64,000 bases of DNA from Mucilaginibacter kameinonensis (GCF_003675385.1 NZ_RCWZ01000002.1:620001-684000), one strand, 5' to 3'; positions 8,496 through 16,941 are shown, counted from the stretch's first letter. Numbers and translations: made by a program. The notes: generated by a model from the sequence alone, not told the origin.

Positions 8496-8714
8496 ATGTT
8501 AGACGTTATGTACACAACCCTGTTACAAGTTGTAGTCCTGCTTGCGGTTTTCATTTTGCCTATGTTCATTTTTGGCAAAAGGATCAGGAACAAAAAAGTA
8601 AAGACCGTTAATTACAAAATAGATACCGATACCTCAGAGGCCCGATATGCTATTAACGAAAATGGCTTCCTGGAAGAAATTAATACAGGCAAGCTCTCAA
8701 AGCACCGTAGCTGA
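8496..8714 (+). CDS. Small single-pass membrane protein, unknown function
   Basis: A 72-residue protein with one membrane helix (about residues 8-26, LLQVVVLLAVFILPMFIF) followed by a very basic stretch (GKRIRNKKVK), predicting the C-terminal tail in the cytoplasm. The tail has a YAINENGFLEEI segment. No family is recognised. A strong bidirectional hairpin right after the stop supports a real transcription unit. Met5 (position 8508) is an alternative start. Confidence 0.6.
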   Translation: MLDVMYTTLLQVVVLLAVFILPMFIFGKRIRNKKVKTVNYKIDTDTSEARYAINENGFLEEINTGKLSKHRS

Positions 8715-8725
8715 GTGCAAAAAGA

Positions 8726-8769
8726 AATACAAAAGCAAAGCTTGCCTGTGCCCGCTTTGCTTTTGTATT
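8726..8769. terminator. Bidirectional terminator hairpin
   Basis: Perfect 16-bp stem (AATACAAAAGCAAAGC and its complement) with a 12-base loop, 12 bases after the small gene and before the convergent DinB gene. The U-rich arm on either strand fits a shared terminator for convergent genes. Confidence 0.75.
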
Positions 8770-8802
8770 AACTATTAACTGATCTTATTTCTTCCCGTCT
8801 TT

Positions 8803-9300
8803 TTAAAAGCCCTGCTCATCCGCGCTCGGGCCATAACTTCCCGGAATAGGAATATCCAGCAAACGCAAATAAACGCCCAACTGTGCCCTGTGGTGCACTA
8901 TCTGGCAGTAAGTCATCCTGATTACTTCAGCCTTCGAACGTTGATTCAGAATTTGTTCTCCGTTGCGCAATGTCCAGATCTTATCAAAAGTGCTGACATC
9001 GGCCTTTTGCAGGTTGGAGTAGCCATCGGCCAATGAATCTTCGAATAGTTTCATCAATTCGGCTGTGCCGCTTACTTTTTTTGGTTCATAGGGTACGGTA
9101 GCAAAGTCAAGTCCATCGGTATGTAGGGTCAGGCTTACCCAGGTAGGTAATTCAGCAATGTGGGTAGATAGTTGTTCAATGGTCATGCTTTTTGGGTGCG
9201 GTTTCCATTGGTATTTATCGTCGGGGATGCGGCTCAGCATTTTTTCGGTGGTTTGAGCTTCCTGTTCCATCTCCTGCAATAATGATTTCAAAGTGTCCAT
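8803..9300 (-). CDS. DinB-family protein
   Basis: A 165-residue DinB-like four-helix protein, read from the ATG at 9300 (MDTLKSLLQEMEQEAQ). Conserved His residues that could bind metal occur in the family positions: STHIAELPTW and the CQIVHHRAQLGVYLR helix near the C-terminus. Such proteins may act as bacillithiol- or metal-dependent transferases, but the role here is unknown. The frame is open to 9411, but the extra 37 residues (lysine-rich, then repeat-derived sequence) look like readthrough of intergenic DNA, so the shorter start is preferred. Confidence 0.8.
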   Translation of the reverse strand: MDTLKSLLQEMEQEAQTTEKMLSRIPDDKYQWKPHPKSMTIEQLSTHIAELPTWVSLTLHTDGLDFATVPYEPKKVSGTAELMKLFEDSLADGYSNLQKADVSTFDKIWTLRNGEQILNQRSKAEVIRMTYCQIVHHRAQLGVYLRLLDIPIPGSYGPSADEQGF

Positions 9301-9676
9301 AAGTGTTGTGTTTTTGTTTTCTGATGTAAAGTAACGGCAGGCTAATGACAGCCCTATGTCAGCAGGTGTCACTGATTTTTTTGATTTCGCTGATTTTTTT
9401 TTCTGAACCATGATTTTGGGGATTTGAGGATTAATCGGATTCTCTTTTTTAGACGAATGATTATATAAAACGGGGTTTTTCCGTCAGCAGATAAGTTTCG
9501 GAAGAAAGCGGGTAGAACAATGGTGGATGGTGCGGCAGTAGGGGCATAGCAAATATTTGCAGATGGGTGGGATGGAGCGAACGCAGTGGGGCAACTTTTT
9601 GCAGCCCGTGGTTCTGACCGCTTTGCAGGGCAAGGCGAGTGCGGCAAAGAAACCTCTCTGCTGACTTGATTTTTTG

Positions 9677-9704
9677 GTTACTTTTGTATCAAGACAAAAG
9701 TAAC
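9677..9704. repeat. GTTACTTTTGT inverted repeat
   Basis: Perfect 11-bp arms (9677-9687 and 9694-9704) with a 6-base loop, preceded by T-rich DNA. It resembles a short repeat common between Bacteroidota genes; function unknown. Confidence 0.55.
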
Positions 9705-9788
9705 AGCCACCGCGGCAATTGAGCGGCGAATGATCTTAATTTAGAATTAGCTCGTTAGTAGGGTGGGCGTTCCCGTTAGTTAACGGGC

Positions 9789-9851
9789 GGGCTTTCCGCT
9801 CATACGCCTGCAGGCATTACGCTCGGGCCGGTATCCGCTGCAATCCCTAAC
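9789..9851. repeat. GGGCTTTCCGCTCATAC repeat, copy 1
   Basis: Shares the blocks GGGCTTTCCGCTCATAC, CAGGCATTA and GGCCGGTATCCGCTGCAAT, then CCCTAAC, in the same order as the copy at 58418, with variable bases between. No coding content. Confidence 0.7.
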
Positions 9852-9875
9852 GCTGGCTTTTGCTTAACTAAAACT

Positions 9876-10673
9876 ATGAATTATACACCACCACAGCTCC
9901 GCACCGTTAACGTGATCCGTTACGTAACGCCGTTGCGTGAGGGCGGGTCACTACCGGCCATTGCCGAAGCTGACGACGAGTTTTTATATGTACTGAAATT
10001 CCGCGGAGCGGGTCAGGGGGTAAAAGCCCTCATTGCCGAATTGATTGGCGGCGAGATTGCCCGTTTGCTTGGGTTTAAAGTGCCCGAATTGGTTTTCGCT
10101 AATCTTGATGAAGCATTCGGTCGCTCGGAAGCTGATGAAGAGATCCAGGACCTGCTGAAATTCAGCGTAGGCCTTAACCTGGCGCTGCACTATTTGTCGG
10201 GCGCTATTACCTTTGATCCGGCGGTTACCGTGGTTGATTCAAAGCTGGCTTCACAGATTGTTTGGTTTGATTGCTTGCTTACCAATGTAGACCGTACCGC
10301 GCGCAATACCAATATGCTGATATGGCATAAGGAGCTATGGATGATTGATAACGGTGCCGCCCTGTATTTTCATCACTCCTGGAACAACTGGCAGGAAATG
10401 GCTACTCGTCCGTTTTTGCAGGTAAAAGATCATGTGTTGCTTGCCCGTGCAAATCAGTTAGATACTGTTGACGCCGAGTTTAAGACGATACTAACGCCCG
10501 AAAAGATCCGTGATATCGTTGCGCTGATCCCTGATGAATGGATTACTTACCGGGATTTTGAAGAAACCCCTGATGAAGTACGGAATATTTATGCCGAGTT
10601 TTTAATAACCCGGCTGGCCGCTTCAGAAGTATTTGTTAACGCCGCAAAACAAGCCCTATATGCAGGTATTTGA
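9876..10673 (+). CDS. HipA-like kinase-fold protein (HipA_2 family)
   Basis: A 265-residue protein with a HipA-type kinase fold. Residues ~35-75 hold a Lys-containing strand (LYVLKFRGAGQG) and an acidic helix (AELIGGEIARLLGF). NVDRTARNTNMLIW supplies a catalytic-loop-like Asp/Asn set and MIDNGAALYFH a metal-binding Asp, as in HipA-family Ser kinases. It lacks the HipA N-terminal subdomain and is shorter than true HipA (~440). It overlaps the DUF3037 gene, a pairing well conserved in bacteria, and no HipB-type DNA-binding partner is present. Whether it works as a toxin-antitoxin-like pair is unknown. Confidence 0.8.
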   Translation: MNYTPPQLRTVNVIRYVTPLREGGSLPAIAEADDEFLYVLKFRGAGQGVKALIAELIGGEIARLLGFKVPELVFANLDEAFGRSEADEEIQDLLKFSVGLNLALHYLSGAITFDPAVTVVDSKLASQIVWFDCLLTNVDRTARNTNMLIWHKELWMIDNGAALYFHHSWNNWQEMATRPFLQVKDHVLLARANQLDTVDAEFKTILTPEKIRDIVALIPDEWITYRDFEETPDEVRNIYAEFLITRLAASEVFVNAAKQALYAGI

Positions 10674-11034
10674 GTACGCAGTTATCCGCGTTGTACCCAG
10701 GGTGGAGCGTGAAGAATTTATCAATATAGGAGTGATCCTGTTTTGTCCTAAGCAAAAGTTTTTAAAAGTACTGTTCAAGCCTGATGACGAACGCCTGGCT
10801 GCTTTTTGTGGTGACCTGGACCTGGATTGCCTCAAGGAAAATATCAATTCGCTCGAGCGTATTTGTAATGGCGAGAAGGATGCTGGCCCTATCGCACAGT
10901 TGGATCAGCCATCGCGCTTCCGCTGGCTTACGGCAACACGTAGTACAGTGGTACAGGCGTCAAAAGTGCATCCTGGGATGACAGCTGATGCTGAAGCTAC
11001 ATTGAACAGGTTGTTTGAGCAGATGGTGTTATAA
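10660..11034 (+). CDS. DUF3037 protein
   Basis: A 124-residue DUF3037 family protein, starting with MQVFEYAVIRVVPRVEREEF, which matches the usual family start. The ATG at 10660 overlaps the HipA-like gene by 14 bases, indicating coupling. Conserved segments are NIGVILFCP and FRWLTATRSTVVQ. Function is unknown; the constant association with HipA_2 proteins suggests they act together. An upstream in-frame ATG at 10633 would add nine residues without family support. Confidence 0.85.
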   Translation: MQVFEYAVIRVVPRVEREEFINIGVILFCPKQKFLKVLFKPDDERLAAFCGDLDLDCLKENINSLERICNGEKDAGPIAQLDQPSRFRWLTATRSTVVQASKVHPGMTADAEATLNRLFEQMVL

Positions 11035-11043
11035 GGTACGTGT

Positions 11044-11063
11044 TGCCCGTGGGGACACGGGCA
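11044..11063. repeat. GTGTCCCCAC hairpin, copy 4
   Basis: TGCCCGT/ACGGGCA arms around GGGGAC, ten bases after the DUF3037 stop. Confidence 0.6.
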
Positions 11064-11077
11064 GCGGGATAAAAACC

Positions 11078-11159
11078 ATGTCATTGCGAGGCACGAAGCA
11101 ATCGCATACTATACAGGGCGGTTATGCTACCGTGCGATCGCCACGCTTCGCAATGACAT
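11078..11159. repeat. TGTCATTGCGAG palindromic repeat, copy 1
   Basis: Begins ATGTCATTGCGAGGCACGAA and ends with the complement CGCAATGACAT; the interior also pairs in part (GAAGCAATCGCA against TGCGATCGCC). Noncoding palindromic element of ~82 bases. Confidence 0.8.
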
Positions 11160-11316
11160 ATTTTTTATGAAGTACAGTTAAACATCACTTCCGCCGATAT
11201 TGGCGCTATCACCAACATGTATAACCCCTACATCACCTCTCATTCCGCACTTTTCCAACCGCTATCCCTCTAAATGCTTTAGTTTTATATCACCATTATA
11301 ACCACATGGATATATT

Positions 11317-12159
11317 ATGATTAACCAAACCAATTTCAGTAAAGCATTGGTATTTGCCATTGCGCTTTGTATGGCATTTTTTAGTTTAAACACGGCTAAT
11401 GCTCAGCGAAAGAAATTTAAAGTAATAGCCTTTTACACCGGGCGGAACGATCTGGCGCATATCAGCTTTATGCATGAGGCTAACCGCTGGTTCCCTGAAA
11501 TGGCGAAGAAGTATAATTTCACTTACGATAGCACCAATAACTGGGCAAACATGAACCCTGAGTTTTTGGCCAAATACCAGGTGGTGATATTTTTAGATAC
11601 CCGCGCCGATAATTCTGAACAACGCGCGGCTTTTGAACAGTATATGAAAAAAGGCGGTGCCTGGATGGGTTTCCACTTCTCGGCTTTCGCACTTACGCCC
11701 TCGGATTTTCCGCAAAATTGGGACTGGTATCATAACGAATTTTTAGGCTCAGGCCAATATGTGAGTAATACCTGGCACCCAACCGCGGCCATATTAAGGG
11801 TTGAGGATCCAATGCATCCGGTTACCAAGGGTTTGCCTAAAACTTTTAAAACTCAGCCTAACGAATGGTACCGCTGGGAGCATGACCTGCGCAAGAACCC
11901 GGATATAGACATCCTGTTGGCGGTTGACTCAACAAGCTTTCCTTTAGGTACGGGTCCAAAGCAATACGAAATCTGGCATAGCGGCTATTACCCTGTAGCC
12001 TGGACAAACAAAAAATACAAAATGGTTTACTTTAACATTGGTCACAATGCTATGGACTATGATGGTGGCACCAATAAAACACTATCGCAGACTTTTGCCA
12101 ATGATGATGTAGATAAGCTGATCATCAATTCGCTGCTTTGGCTGGGGAGAGGGAAATAG
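11317..12159 (+). CDS. Secreted ThuA-like protein
   Basis: A 280-residue protein with a signal peptide (ALVFAIALCMAFFSLNTANA, cleavage near residue 29) and a ThuA (trehalose-utilisation-like, glutamine-amidotransferase-fold) domain. Features include the N-terminal KVIAFYTGRNDLAH strand, YQVVIFLDTR, the GGAWMGFHFSAF turn and a C-terminal YFNIGHNAMDYDGG segment. Such domains are common in secreted carbohydrate-acting proteins of Bacteroidota, but the reaction is not established. It is a single-gene unit, flanked on both sides by TGTCATTGCGAG repeats. Confidence 0.85.
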   Translation: MINQTNFSKALVFAIALCMAFFSLNTANAQRKKFKVIAFYTGRNDLAHISFMHEANRWFPEMAKKYNFTYDSTNNWANMNPEFLAKYQVVIFLDTRADNSEQRAAFEQYMKKGGAWMGFHFSAFALTPSDFPQNWDWYHNEFLGSGQYVSNTWHPTAAILRVEDPMHPVTKGLPKTFKTQPNEWYRWEHDLRKNPDIDILLAVDSTSFPLGTGPKQYEIWHSGYYPVAWTNKKYKMVYFNIGHNAMDYDGGTNKTLSQTFANDDVDKLIINSLLWLGRGK

Positions 12160-12178
12160 TCGTCGGCTTTATTCACTC

Positions 12179-12268
12179 CATGTCATTGCGAGGAGGAACG
12201 ACGAAGCAATCGCATGCTCTACAGAGCGGCTTTACTCCTGTGCAGTTGCCGCGCTTCGCAATGACATG
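12179..12268. repeat. TGTCATTGCGAG palindromic repeat, copy 2
   Basis: Starts CATGTCATTGCGAGGAGGAA and ends CGCAATGACATG; the centre holds GCATGCTCTACAGAGCGGC. It lies 19 bases after the ThuA-like stop. Confidence 0.8.
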
Positions 12269-12360
12269 TTTTATTGTACACCTATACTCAATCCCGTTTC
12301 GCGTCTTATCACCTTTACATATCCACTCATTTATAGGATTTCGTCGGGAAAATGTAAATA

Positions 12361-12392
12361 AAATACCTTTCGGTATATTTTAAAAGGTATTT
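12361..12392. promoter_or_regulatory. Inverted repeat upstream of the alpha/beta hydrolase, possible operator
   Basis: AAATACCTTT and AAAGGTATTT form 10-bp arms with a 12-base spacer; a smaller ATACC-TTTC-GGTAT palindrome lies inside the left half. It ends 32 bases before the start codon, followed by TTTACTTTGC, which loosely resembles a Bacteroidota -7 element. An operator is inference only. Confidence 0.4.
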
Positions 12393-12424
12393 GTTTACTT
12401 TGCAGGCGAAACCTGTATCTATTT

Positions 12425-13276
12425 ATGAAAAAGTTTAAGACGGTATTTAACCAGGTAAAATCCCTGAACGGAGCCGAAGCGCCAGATATGGTAAACCTGC
12501 TGTGGCAGCTTATCTGTTATTCGCCAAAAATGCCGGTACGCCTGCAGCAGCAACATTTGCTTGACGAAGCTAAACCTTTTACACTTGAAGTTGATGATCC
12601 TCATTTTGCTAAATCAGCGTTGAAGTTTAATGGTTTTGTCTGGGGCGAAGGCAACCGAAAGATCATGATCACACATGGCTGGGGTTCAAAAGCTGCCGAT
12701 TTTGCCGAGCTTATCGTCGCTTTAAAAAATATTATAGATACACAGGTCATCGCTTTCGACGCACCTGGTAATGGTAGTTCGGAAGGAGAATTGTCAAATT
12801 TATTGCTCTTTGCCAAAGCAGCGGAAGCTGTGATCAATACTTTTGGTACGCCGGATACAATTATCGGTCATTCGTTAGGTGCCATGGCCAATGGCATCGC
12901 TGTAAAGGAAACCGCTATCAAGCCCGCTCTGCTCATCAGCATCGCGCCGCTTATAAACCTTAAAGAAAACTTTGTTGCAAGCTTGAACGCCGCCGATGTT
13001 GCGCCAGCGGTTCAAGATAAATTCTTTGCCGATTTTGAATACCTTTTTGCTATGAAGGCTTCAGGTTTTACGATGGATAAATTATACCCGAAGAACGCTA
13101 TTAAAAAGCATTGGCTGGCCTACGATGAGGATGATAAAACTGCACCGTACACGTTTTTGAAAGATTTCCTTGCCGTGTATCCGTCCATCGAAACTAAAGC
13201 CTACGAGGGCCGTGGACATGAACGTATCATTAAAGATGAAGCGGTAATAGCTGATATCGTTAAACTGATTATTTAG
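12425..13276 (+). CDS. Alpha/beta hydrolase
   Basis: A 283-residue cytoplasmic alpha/beta-hydrolase-fold enzyme. After an N-terminal helical stretch, the core has HGWGSKAADF (oxyanion region), the strand VIAFDAPGNGSS, the nucleophile elbow GHSLGA, and the catalytic His in GRGHERII near the C-terminus. The substrate is unknown. The 3' end overlaps the convergent deacetylase gene by 8 bases. The long inverted repeat just upstream (12361-12392) may control it. Confidence 0.85.
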   Translation: MKKFKTVFNQVKSLNGAEAPDMVNLLWQLICYSPKMPVRLQQQHLLDEAKPFTLEVDDPHFAKSALKFNGFVWGEGNRKIMITHGWGSKAADFAELIVALKNIIDTQVIAFDAPGNGSSEGELSNLLLFAKAAEAVINTFGTPDTIIGHSLGAMANGIAVKETAIKPALLISIAPLINLKENFVASLNAADVAPAVQDKFFADFEYLFAMKASGFTMDKLYPKNAIKKHWLAYDEDDKTAPYTFLKDFLAVYPSIETKAYEGRGHERIIKDEAVIADIVKLII

Positions 13277-14051
13277 CAGCCATTACTTCATCCATCGCCT
13301 TCATGAATGTGGTTACTTCAATCTCGTTTCGGTGGGCTGCAAGGTAGGCCAATAATTTCCTGTGGGCATCAGCAGGGGTGATCAGGTAGTCGCCGCCTAC
13401 GCCGTGAAACATGAAAATACCAAGGCCTCCGCTTTGCTGAACTTTCTTCACAAAATCTATCAGGGCATCGCCGGTTACCGGGTTACCTGTTACACCCCAT
13501 GAAGGTACTTTTAACGGATCGAGGTTTTTAAAGTCGGTGATCACGGCATCCGGTCCGCCGCCGATACGGGCATATTTTGCCAGTCCTGCTTTTCGCAGCG
13601 TATCAACATAATTTATACCTCCAACTTCAACCTCGGTACATGGATATGCATAGGTGCGGCTGCCTGTTTTTCCATCGACAGCAAAAAGCAGGGTATTCAT
13701 CTCGTTTATTTCGCGAAGCATCATGTACGGTGTATAAATAGCCGAGTTATTTGCCGGGTTGGCCTTTACGTTGGTAAGCAGACAAGGATGATATAAAGTG
13801 TGATTAGCCAGCTCATATCCTTTTTTGCCAACCTCGCGCCAGCGGGGCAAAGTAGTTTCGGTCATGTTGCCCATTAAAAAGAATGTGGCAGTGAGATGTG
13901 CCGAATCTAACTGGGGAATAGCGATGTTTAACTGCGAATTGATGCCATCATCATAAGTAAGTACAATAATCGCTTTTTTGCGTTTAGTTTGTTGCGCGTT
14001 GGCAACAGACACAAAGTTGAGCAATAACAGAAATAGCGCTAATTTTTTCAT
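13269..14051 (-). CDS. Secreted polysaccharide deacetylase (NodB-like)
   Basis: A 260-residue protein with a signal peptide (MKKLALFLLLLNFVSVANA). The NodB-type fold is shown by the metal/catalytic Asp motif TYDDG near residue 33 and the His pair in NHTLYHP. RTYAYPC and FMFHGVGGD are later conserved strands, the last with the catalytic His. It probably removes acetyl groups from a sugar polymer in the periplasm; the target is unknown. It is transcribed separately from the rhamnose genes, because a strong terminator lies between (14085-14111), and its end overlaps the opposite hydrolase gene by 8 bases. Confidence 0.85.
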   Translation of the reverse strand: MKKLALFLLLLNFVSVANAQQTKRKKAIIVLTYDDGINSQLNIAIPQLDSAHLTATFFLMGNMTETTLPRWREVGKKGYELANHTLYHPCLLTNVKANPANNSAIYTPYMMLREINEMNTLLFAVDGKTGSRTYAYPCTEVEVGGINYVDTLRKAGLAKYARIGGGPDAVITDFKNLDPLKVPSWGVTGNPVTGDALIDFVKKVQQSGGLGIFMFHGVGGDYLITPADAHRKLLAYLAAHRNEIEVTTFMKAMDEVMAAK

Positions 14052-14084
14052 GAGGGGGGCCTTTGATTGGTTGCCCTAAAATAA

Positions 14085-14111
14085 AAAAATCCGGCTGATA
14101 ACCGGATTTTT
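14085..14111 (-). terminator. Intrinsic terminator after the rhamnose-cluster kinase
   Basis: AAAAATCCGG/CCGGATTTTT arms with a 7-base loop; on the minus strand the stem is followed by a U-run. It lies 5 bases past the kinase stop codon. Confidence 0.8.
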
Positions 14112-14115
14112 AAGT

Positions 14116-15501
14116 TTAATATACTTCGCTCTGCACTCCCGAGTAGTATTTCAATTCGATCAGGTCATGTGGTAATGTTTTGGTATTCCAGGCATGATGT
14201 ATGGCGAGTGCGGTTCCAACGGCGGTTGCCTGCGCCATTGACGCGGCGTAGACCTCCAAATGAGGGAATGCCAGCGCCAGTAAGTGCATAAATACACTGT
14301 TTTTACTAAACCCGCCGTCAACAAAAATGCGTTTTACCTTACAGCCATTTAAAACATAATTGGTTGATATGGTTTGCTGAGCAACAATATCAATCATGAG
14401 TTGATGATAGGCTTCAACATCATCTGCAAAGCTGTTTAAATCACGCTGCTCAAATACCGACTTCTGTAATCCTTCACTTTCGTTAGCCTGTAATGCCGGT
14501 TGACTACTTAACCGCGCTGCAATAGCCGGATCGTAATTTATGGTACGGTACCTGATCTCGTCCTGGTTAAAATGAGCGGCTATCCGTTTTACCTGTTGCT
14601 CATACTCGTAGCCGGTAAACAAGCGCGATGCCTTTACCGGGCTACCTTTGTATTGCAGGTAGTTGAGGCAATCATGTTTCAACTCATCGGGGGTAAGTGG
14701 CGTTTGGTTGAATGGATTTAAGCTGATAGACCATGTACCTGTCGAGATCAGCACAAAAGGCATATTAAAGCTTACGAGGTAAGGGATCAATGCCGCAGAG
14801 CTATCATGTAACCCAATGCCAACTTTATAAGTACTGCCCGGAAATTCGGCGGACAAAACACTATCGGCAGGGTGAAGGGGGGCCATTTTAGGCAGAATAC
14901 CCTCCTCGCTCAACCAATTGTGATAATTGTTTTTACCAAAGTCCCAAAGCGCAGTGTGGCAGCCGATGCTGGTTAGATCGCTCACCATTTGCCCGCTGAT
15001 GAGGTAACTCATGTACTGCGGCAAATGCAGCGCATACTTTATCCGCTTAAATACTTCGGGTTGTTCATACTTGAGCCTGTACAATTGCAGGCCGGAATTG
15101 AGGTTGCCCAGAACGGGCGAAGCAGTTTCAAGTGCAAACCTGGCTTCATCGCCATGGCTTTCATAAAACTGCCTGCCCAATTCAGGCGGATATGGCTTTA
15201 GGTAATTATACAATGGCGTAAGCGGCTTGCCATATTCATCAACATAAACAAAGCTGGCTCCGTAAGTTGAAAAGTTAACCGCCTTAAGATCAAATTCTTT
15301 ATGCTTGAAAATTTCGCGCAATGAGTCAAACACCGATAGCCTGAGGCTGTCGAGGTTTTCACATGCGTCGCCGTCCTCGTCGTGGGTTTCCAGGAAGCGG
15401 GCCGTGCGTTCAAAAACTATCTTGTAGTTCTGATCGAACAGGAACAGCTTCTTGTTGGTTTTACCCACATCAAAAACGGCTATAACGGGTATCGGCTCCA
15501 T
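14116..15501 (-). CDS. FGGY-family sugar kinase, probable L-rhamnulokinase
   Basis: A 461-residue FGGY kinase. The N-terminal phosphate motif is VFDVGKTNKKLFLFD, the ISTGTWSISL motif marks the second domain, and IFVDGGFSKN plus AQATAVGTAL mark the ATP site. It is the last gene of the rhamnose cluster, starting 4 bases after the isomerase stop. It would phosphorylate L-rhamnulose to the 1-phosphate that the aldolase at 17047 splits. It differs from enterobacterial RhaB in its first motif, and L-fuculose is a chemically similar alternative, so the substrate rests on context. Confidence 0.8.
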   Translation of the reverse strand: MEPIPVIAVFDVGKTNKKLFLFDQNYKIVFERTARFLETHDEDGDACENLDSLRLSVFDSLREIFKHKEFDLKAVNFSTYGASFVYVDEYGKPLTPLYNYLKPYPPELGRQFYESHGDEARFALETASPVLGNLNSGLQLYRLKYEQPEVFKRIKYALHLPQYMSYLISGQMVSDLTSIGCHTALWDFGKNNYHNWLSEEGILPKMAPLHPADSVLSAEFPGSTYKVGIGLHDSSAALIPYLVSFNMPFVLISTGTWSISLNPFNQTPLTPDELKHDCLNYLQYKGSPVKASRLFTGYEYEQQVKRIAAHFNQDEIRYRTINYDPAIAARLSSQPALQANESEGLQKSVFEQRDLNSFADDVEAYHQLMIDIVAQQTISTNYVLNGCKVKRIFVDGGFSKNSVFMHLLALAFPHLEVYAASMAQATAVGTALAIHHAWNTKTLPHDLIELKYYSGVQSEVY

Positions 15502-15505
15502 AGGC

Positions 15506-16780
15506 TTACAATCCGGTTGATACCGCTTTAGCTCCTCTTTCGTTTATCAGTTGCTGCCTGATGGTTTGCTGTCTGTAAATAGCCAGCGGGTTTAACGCGC
15601 CGCCTGCCCTTAAACGCGCCTCGGCCAATAGCGAACGAACATCGGTGCGATAAGCTTGCTGTAATATTTCCTGGGCCAAAACCACATCGTTATCCTGTTG
15701 TGCCTGTACTAATGCCTGTGTATCTACTAAAAGTGCTTGCGCATAAGCTATCTTAATAGCCTCAACAGATTGCAACAGATCTTCAATCGGATCTTTAATG
15801 TTGTGCGACGCGTCGATCATCCAGCCTATAGAGGTAGCGTGTGTCATACCACGGGCATCCATACCTTCAACCAATTCGTTAAAGATCAGGAACAATTGAT
15901 ATGGGTTGATGCTGCCAACGGTAAGGTCATCATCGCCATATTTTGAATCGTTAAAGTGGAAACCTGCAAGCTTTCCTTCCATCAGCAATAATGAAACTAT
16001 CTGCTCAATATTCGCACCCTGTAAGTGGTGCCCCAAGTCAACCAGGGTTTGGGCTTTTTGGCCCAATTTAGACGACAATAAGTATGATTGCCCCCAATCG
16101 CCGATGGTAGTTGAATAAAAGTTTGGCTCGTAAGGTTTGTACTCTACCCAAACTTTCCAGTCATCGGGCAGGGCATCATAAATTTCCTGCAAGCTTTCTA
16201 AAGTGCGTTCAAACGCACCACGCATATTCAGCTGACCAGGGAAATTGGATCCGTCCGACAGCCACACCGATAATGCTTTGGAGTCAAGCTCAACGCCGTA
16301 TTTAATTACCTCGATATTGTGGGCAACAGCCTGTTTACGCACCGCTTTATCTACATGGTGCAATGAGCCAAATTTGTAGCTAAATTCCTGATCCGGTTGA
16401 TCCTGAAAGGTATTGGAGTTAACGGCGTCAAAATGCAGACCTAATTGTGCTGCATGAGCTTTGATGGCCGAAGCATTAGATGGGATATCCCAGGGAATAT
16501 GCAGCGATATAGAGTTGCTGCTGCGGTTAAGCGCGTGGATTAAACCTACATCTTCTATCTTTTCTTCCAGGCTGCGGGGCTCGCCACCACCCGAAAATCT
16601 GCCGAAGCGTGTACCGCCGGTACCTAAAGCCCAGCTTGGTATAGCGATATTAAAATCAATCAGTTTTTGCAGGATAGCATCCAGATTTTTCACATCACCG
16701 GCAACAAAATCAAATTTGCGCTGATGATCTTTTAGCTGTTGATGATTGGCTTCATCAATTTTATATTTTTCTAACTGCAT
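15506..16780 (-). CDS. rhaI: L-rhamnose isomerase, Pseudomonas/RhaI type
   Basis: A 424-residue TIM-barrel sugar isomerase of the RhaI type (related to the Pseudomonas stutzeri enzyme, not to E. coli RhaA). Candidate metal ligands are VEYKPYEP, TLVDLGHH, GFHFNDSKYGDDDL and WMIDASHN. SWALGTGGTRFGRFSGGGEP is a conserved N-terminal active-site segment. It converts L-rhamnose to L-rhamnulose in the cytoplasm for the kinase encoded next. The gap to the upstream aldolase/dehydrogenase gene (266 bases) is filled by two repeats, one of which might weaken transcript continuity. Confidence 0.9.
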   Translation of the reverse strand: MQLEKYKIDEANHQQLKDHQRKFDFVAGDVKNLDAILQKLIDFNIAIPSWALGTGGTRFGRFSGGGEPRSLEEKIEDVGLIHALNRSSNSISLHIPWDIPSNASAIKAHAAQLGLHFDAVNSNTFQDQPDQEFSYKFGSLHHVDKAVRKQAVAHNIEVIKYGVELDSKALSVWLSDGSNFPGQLNMRGAFERTLESLQEIYDALPDDWKVWVEYKPYEPNFYSTTIGDWGQSYLLSSKLGQKAQTLVDLGHHLQGANIEQIVSLLLMEGKLAGFHFNDSKYGDDDLTVGSINPYQLFLIFNELVEGMDARGMTHATSIGWMIDASHNIKDPIEDLLQSVEAIKIAYAQALLVDTQALVQAQQDNDVVLAQEILQQAYRTDVRSLLAEARLRAGGALNPLAIYRQQTIRQQLINERGAKAVSTGL

Positions 16781-16841
16781 AATTGGTATTGGTTATATAG
16801 CAAGTTAAGCAAGAGCACTTAAACTTGCTAAGTTTATATTT

Positions 16842-16941
16842 ATGTCATTGCGAGGAACGAAGCAATCGCATGCTATACAGAGTGGCTACGCATGGTGACC
16901 ACGCTTCCGTGCGATTGCCACTCTATCGCTCGCAATGACAT
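16842..16941. repeat. TGTCATTGCGAG palindromic repeat, copy 3
   Basis: ATGTCATTGCGAGGAACGAA at the left and CGCTCGCAATGACAT at the right; the interior GCAATCGCA pairs with TGCGATTGCC. It sits inside the rhamnose cluster, between rhaI and the bifunctional enzyme gene. Confidence 0.8.

Larger units (their letters stand above)
9301..9875. other. Repeat-rich intergenic region
   Basis: This 575-base gap has no supported gene; the 92-codon minus-strand frame within it is Ser/Ala/Pro-rich and overlaps repeats. It holds a TCTGAACCATGATTTTGGGGATTTG block (near 9402), a hairpin GTTACTTTTGT/ACAAAAGTAAC (9677-9704), a short palindrome CCCGTTAG/TTAACGGG (about 9770) and a copy of the GGGCTTTCCGCTCATAC repeat (9789-9851). 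The promoter for the HipA-like gene must lie near its right end. Confidence 0.55.

Noticed and set aside
9301..9411. Longer start for the DinB gene (MVQKKKSAKSKK)
   Set aside because: The extra 37 residues come from intergenic repeat sequence; the ATG at 9300 fits the family start.
9369..9647. 92-codon minus-strand frame before the HipA-like gene
   Set aside because: Ser/Ala/Pro-rich translation of repeat-like DNA; overlaps the extended, unlikely N-terminus of the DinB frame.
12138..12383. 81-codon frame after the ThuA-like gene
   Set aside because: Translation of the TGTCATTGCGAG repeat.
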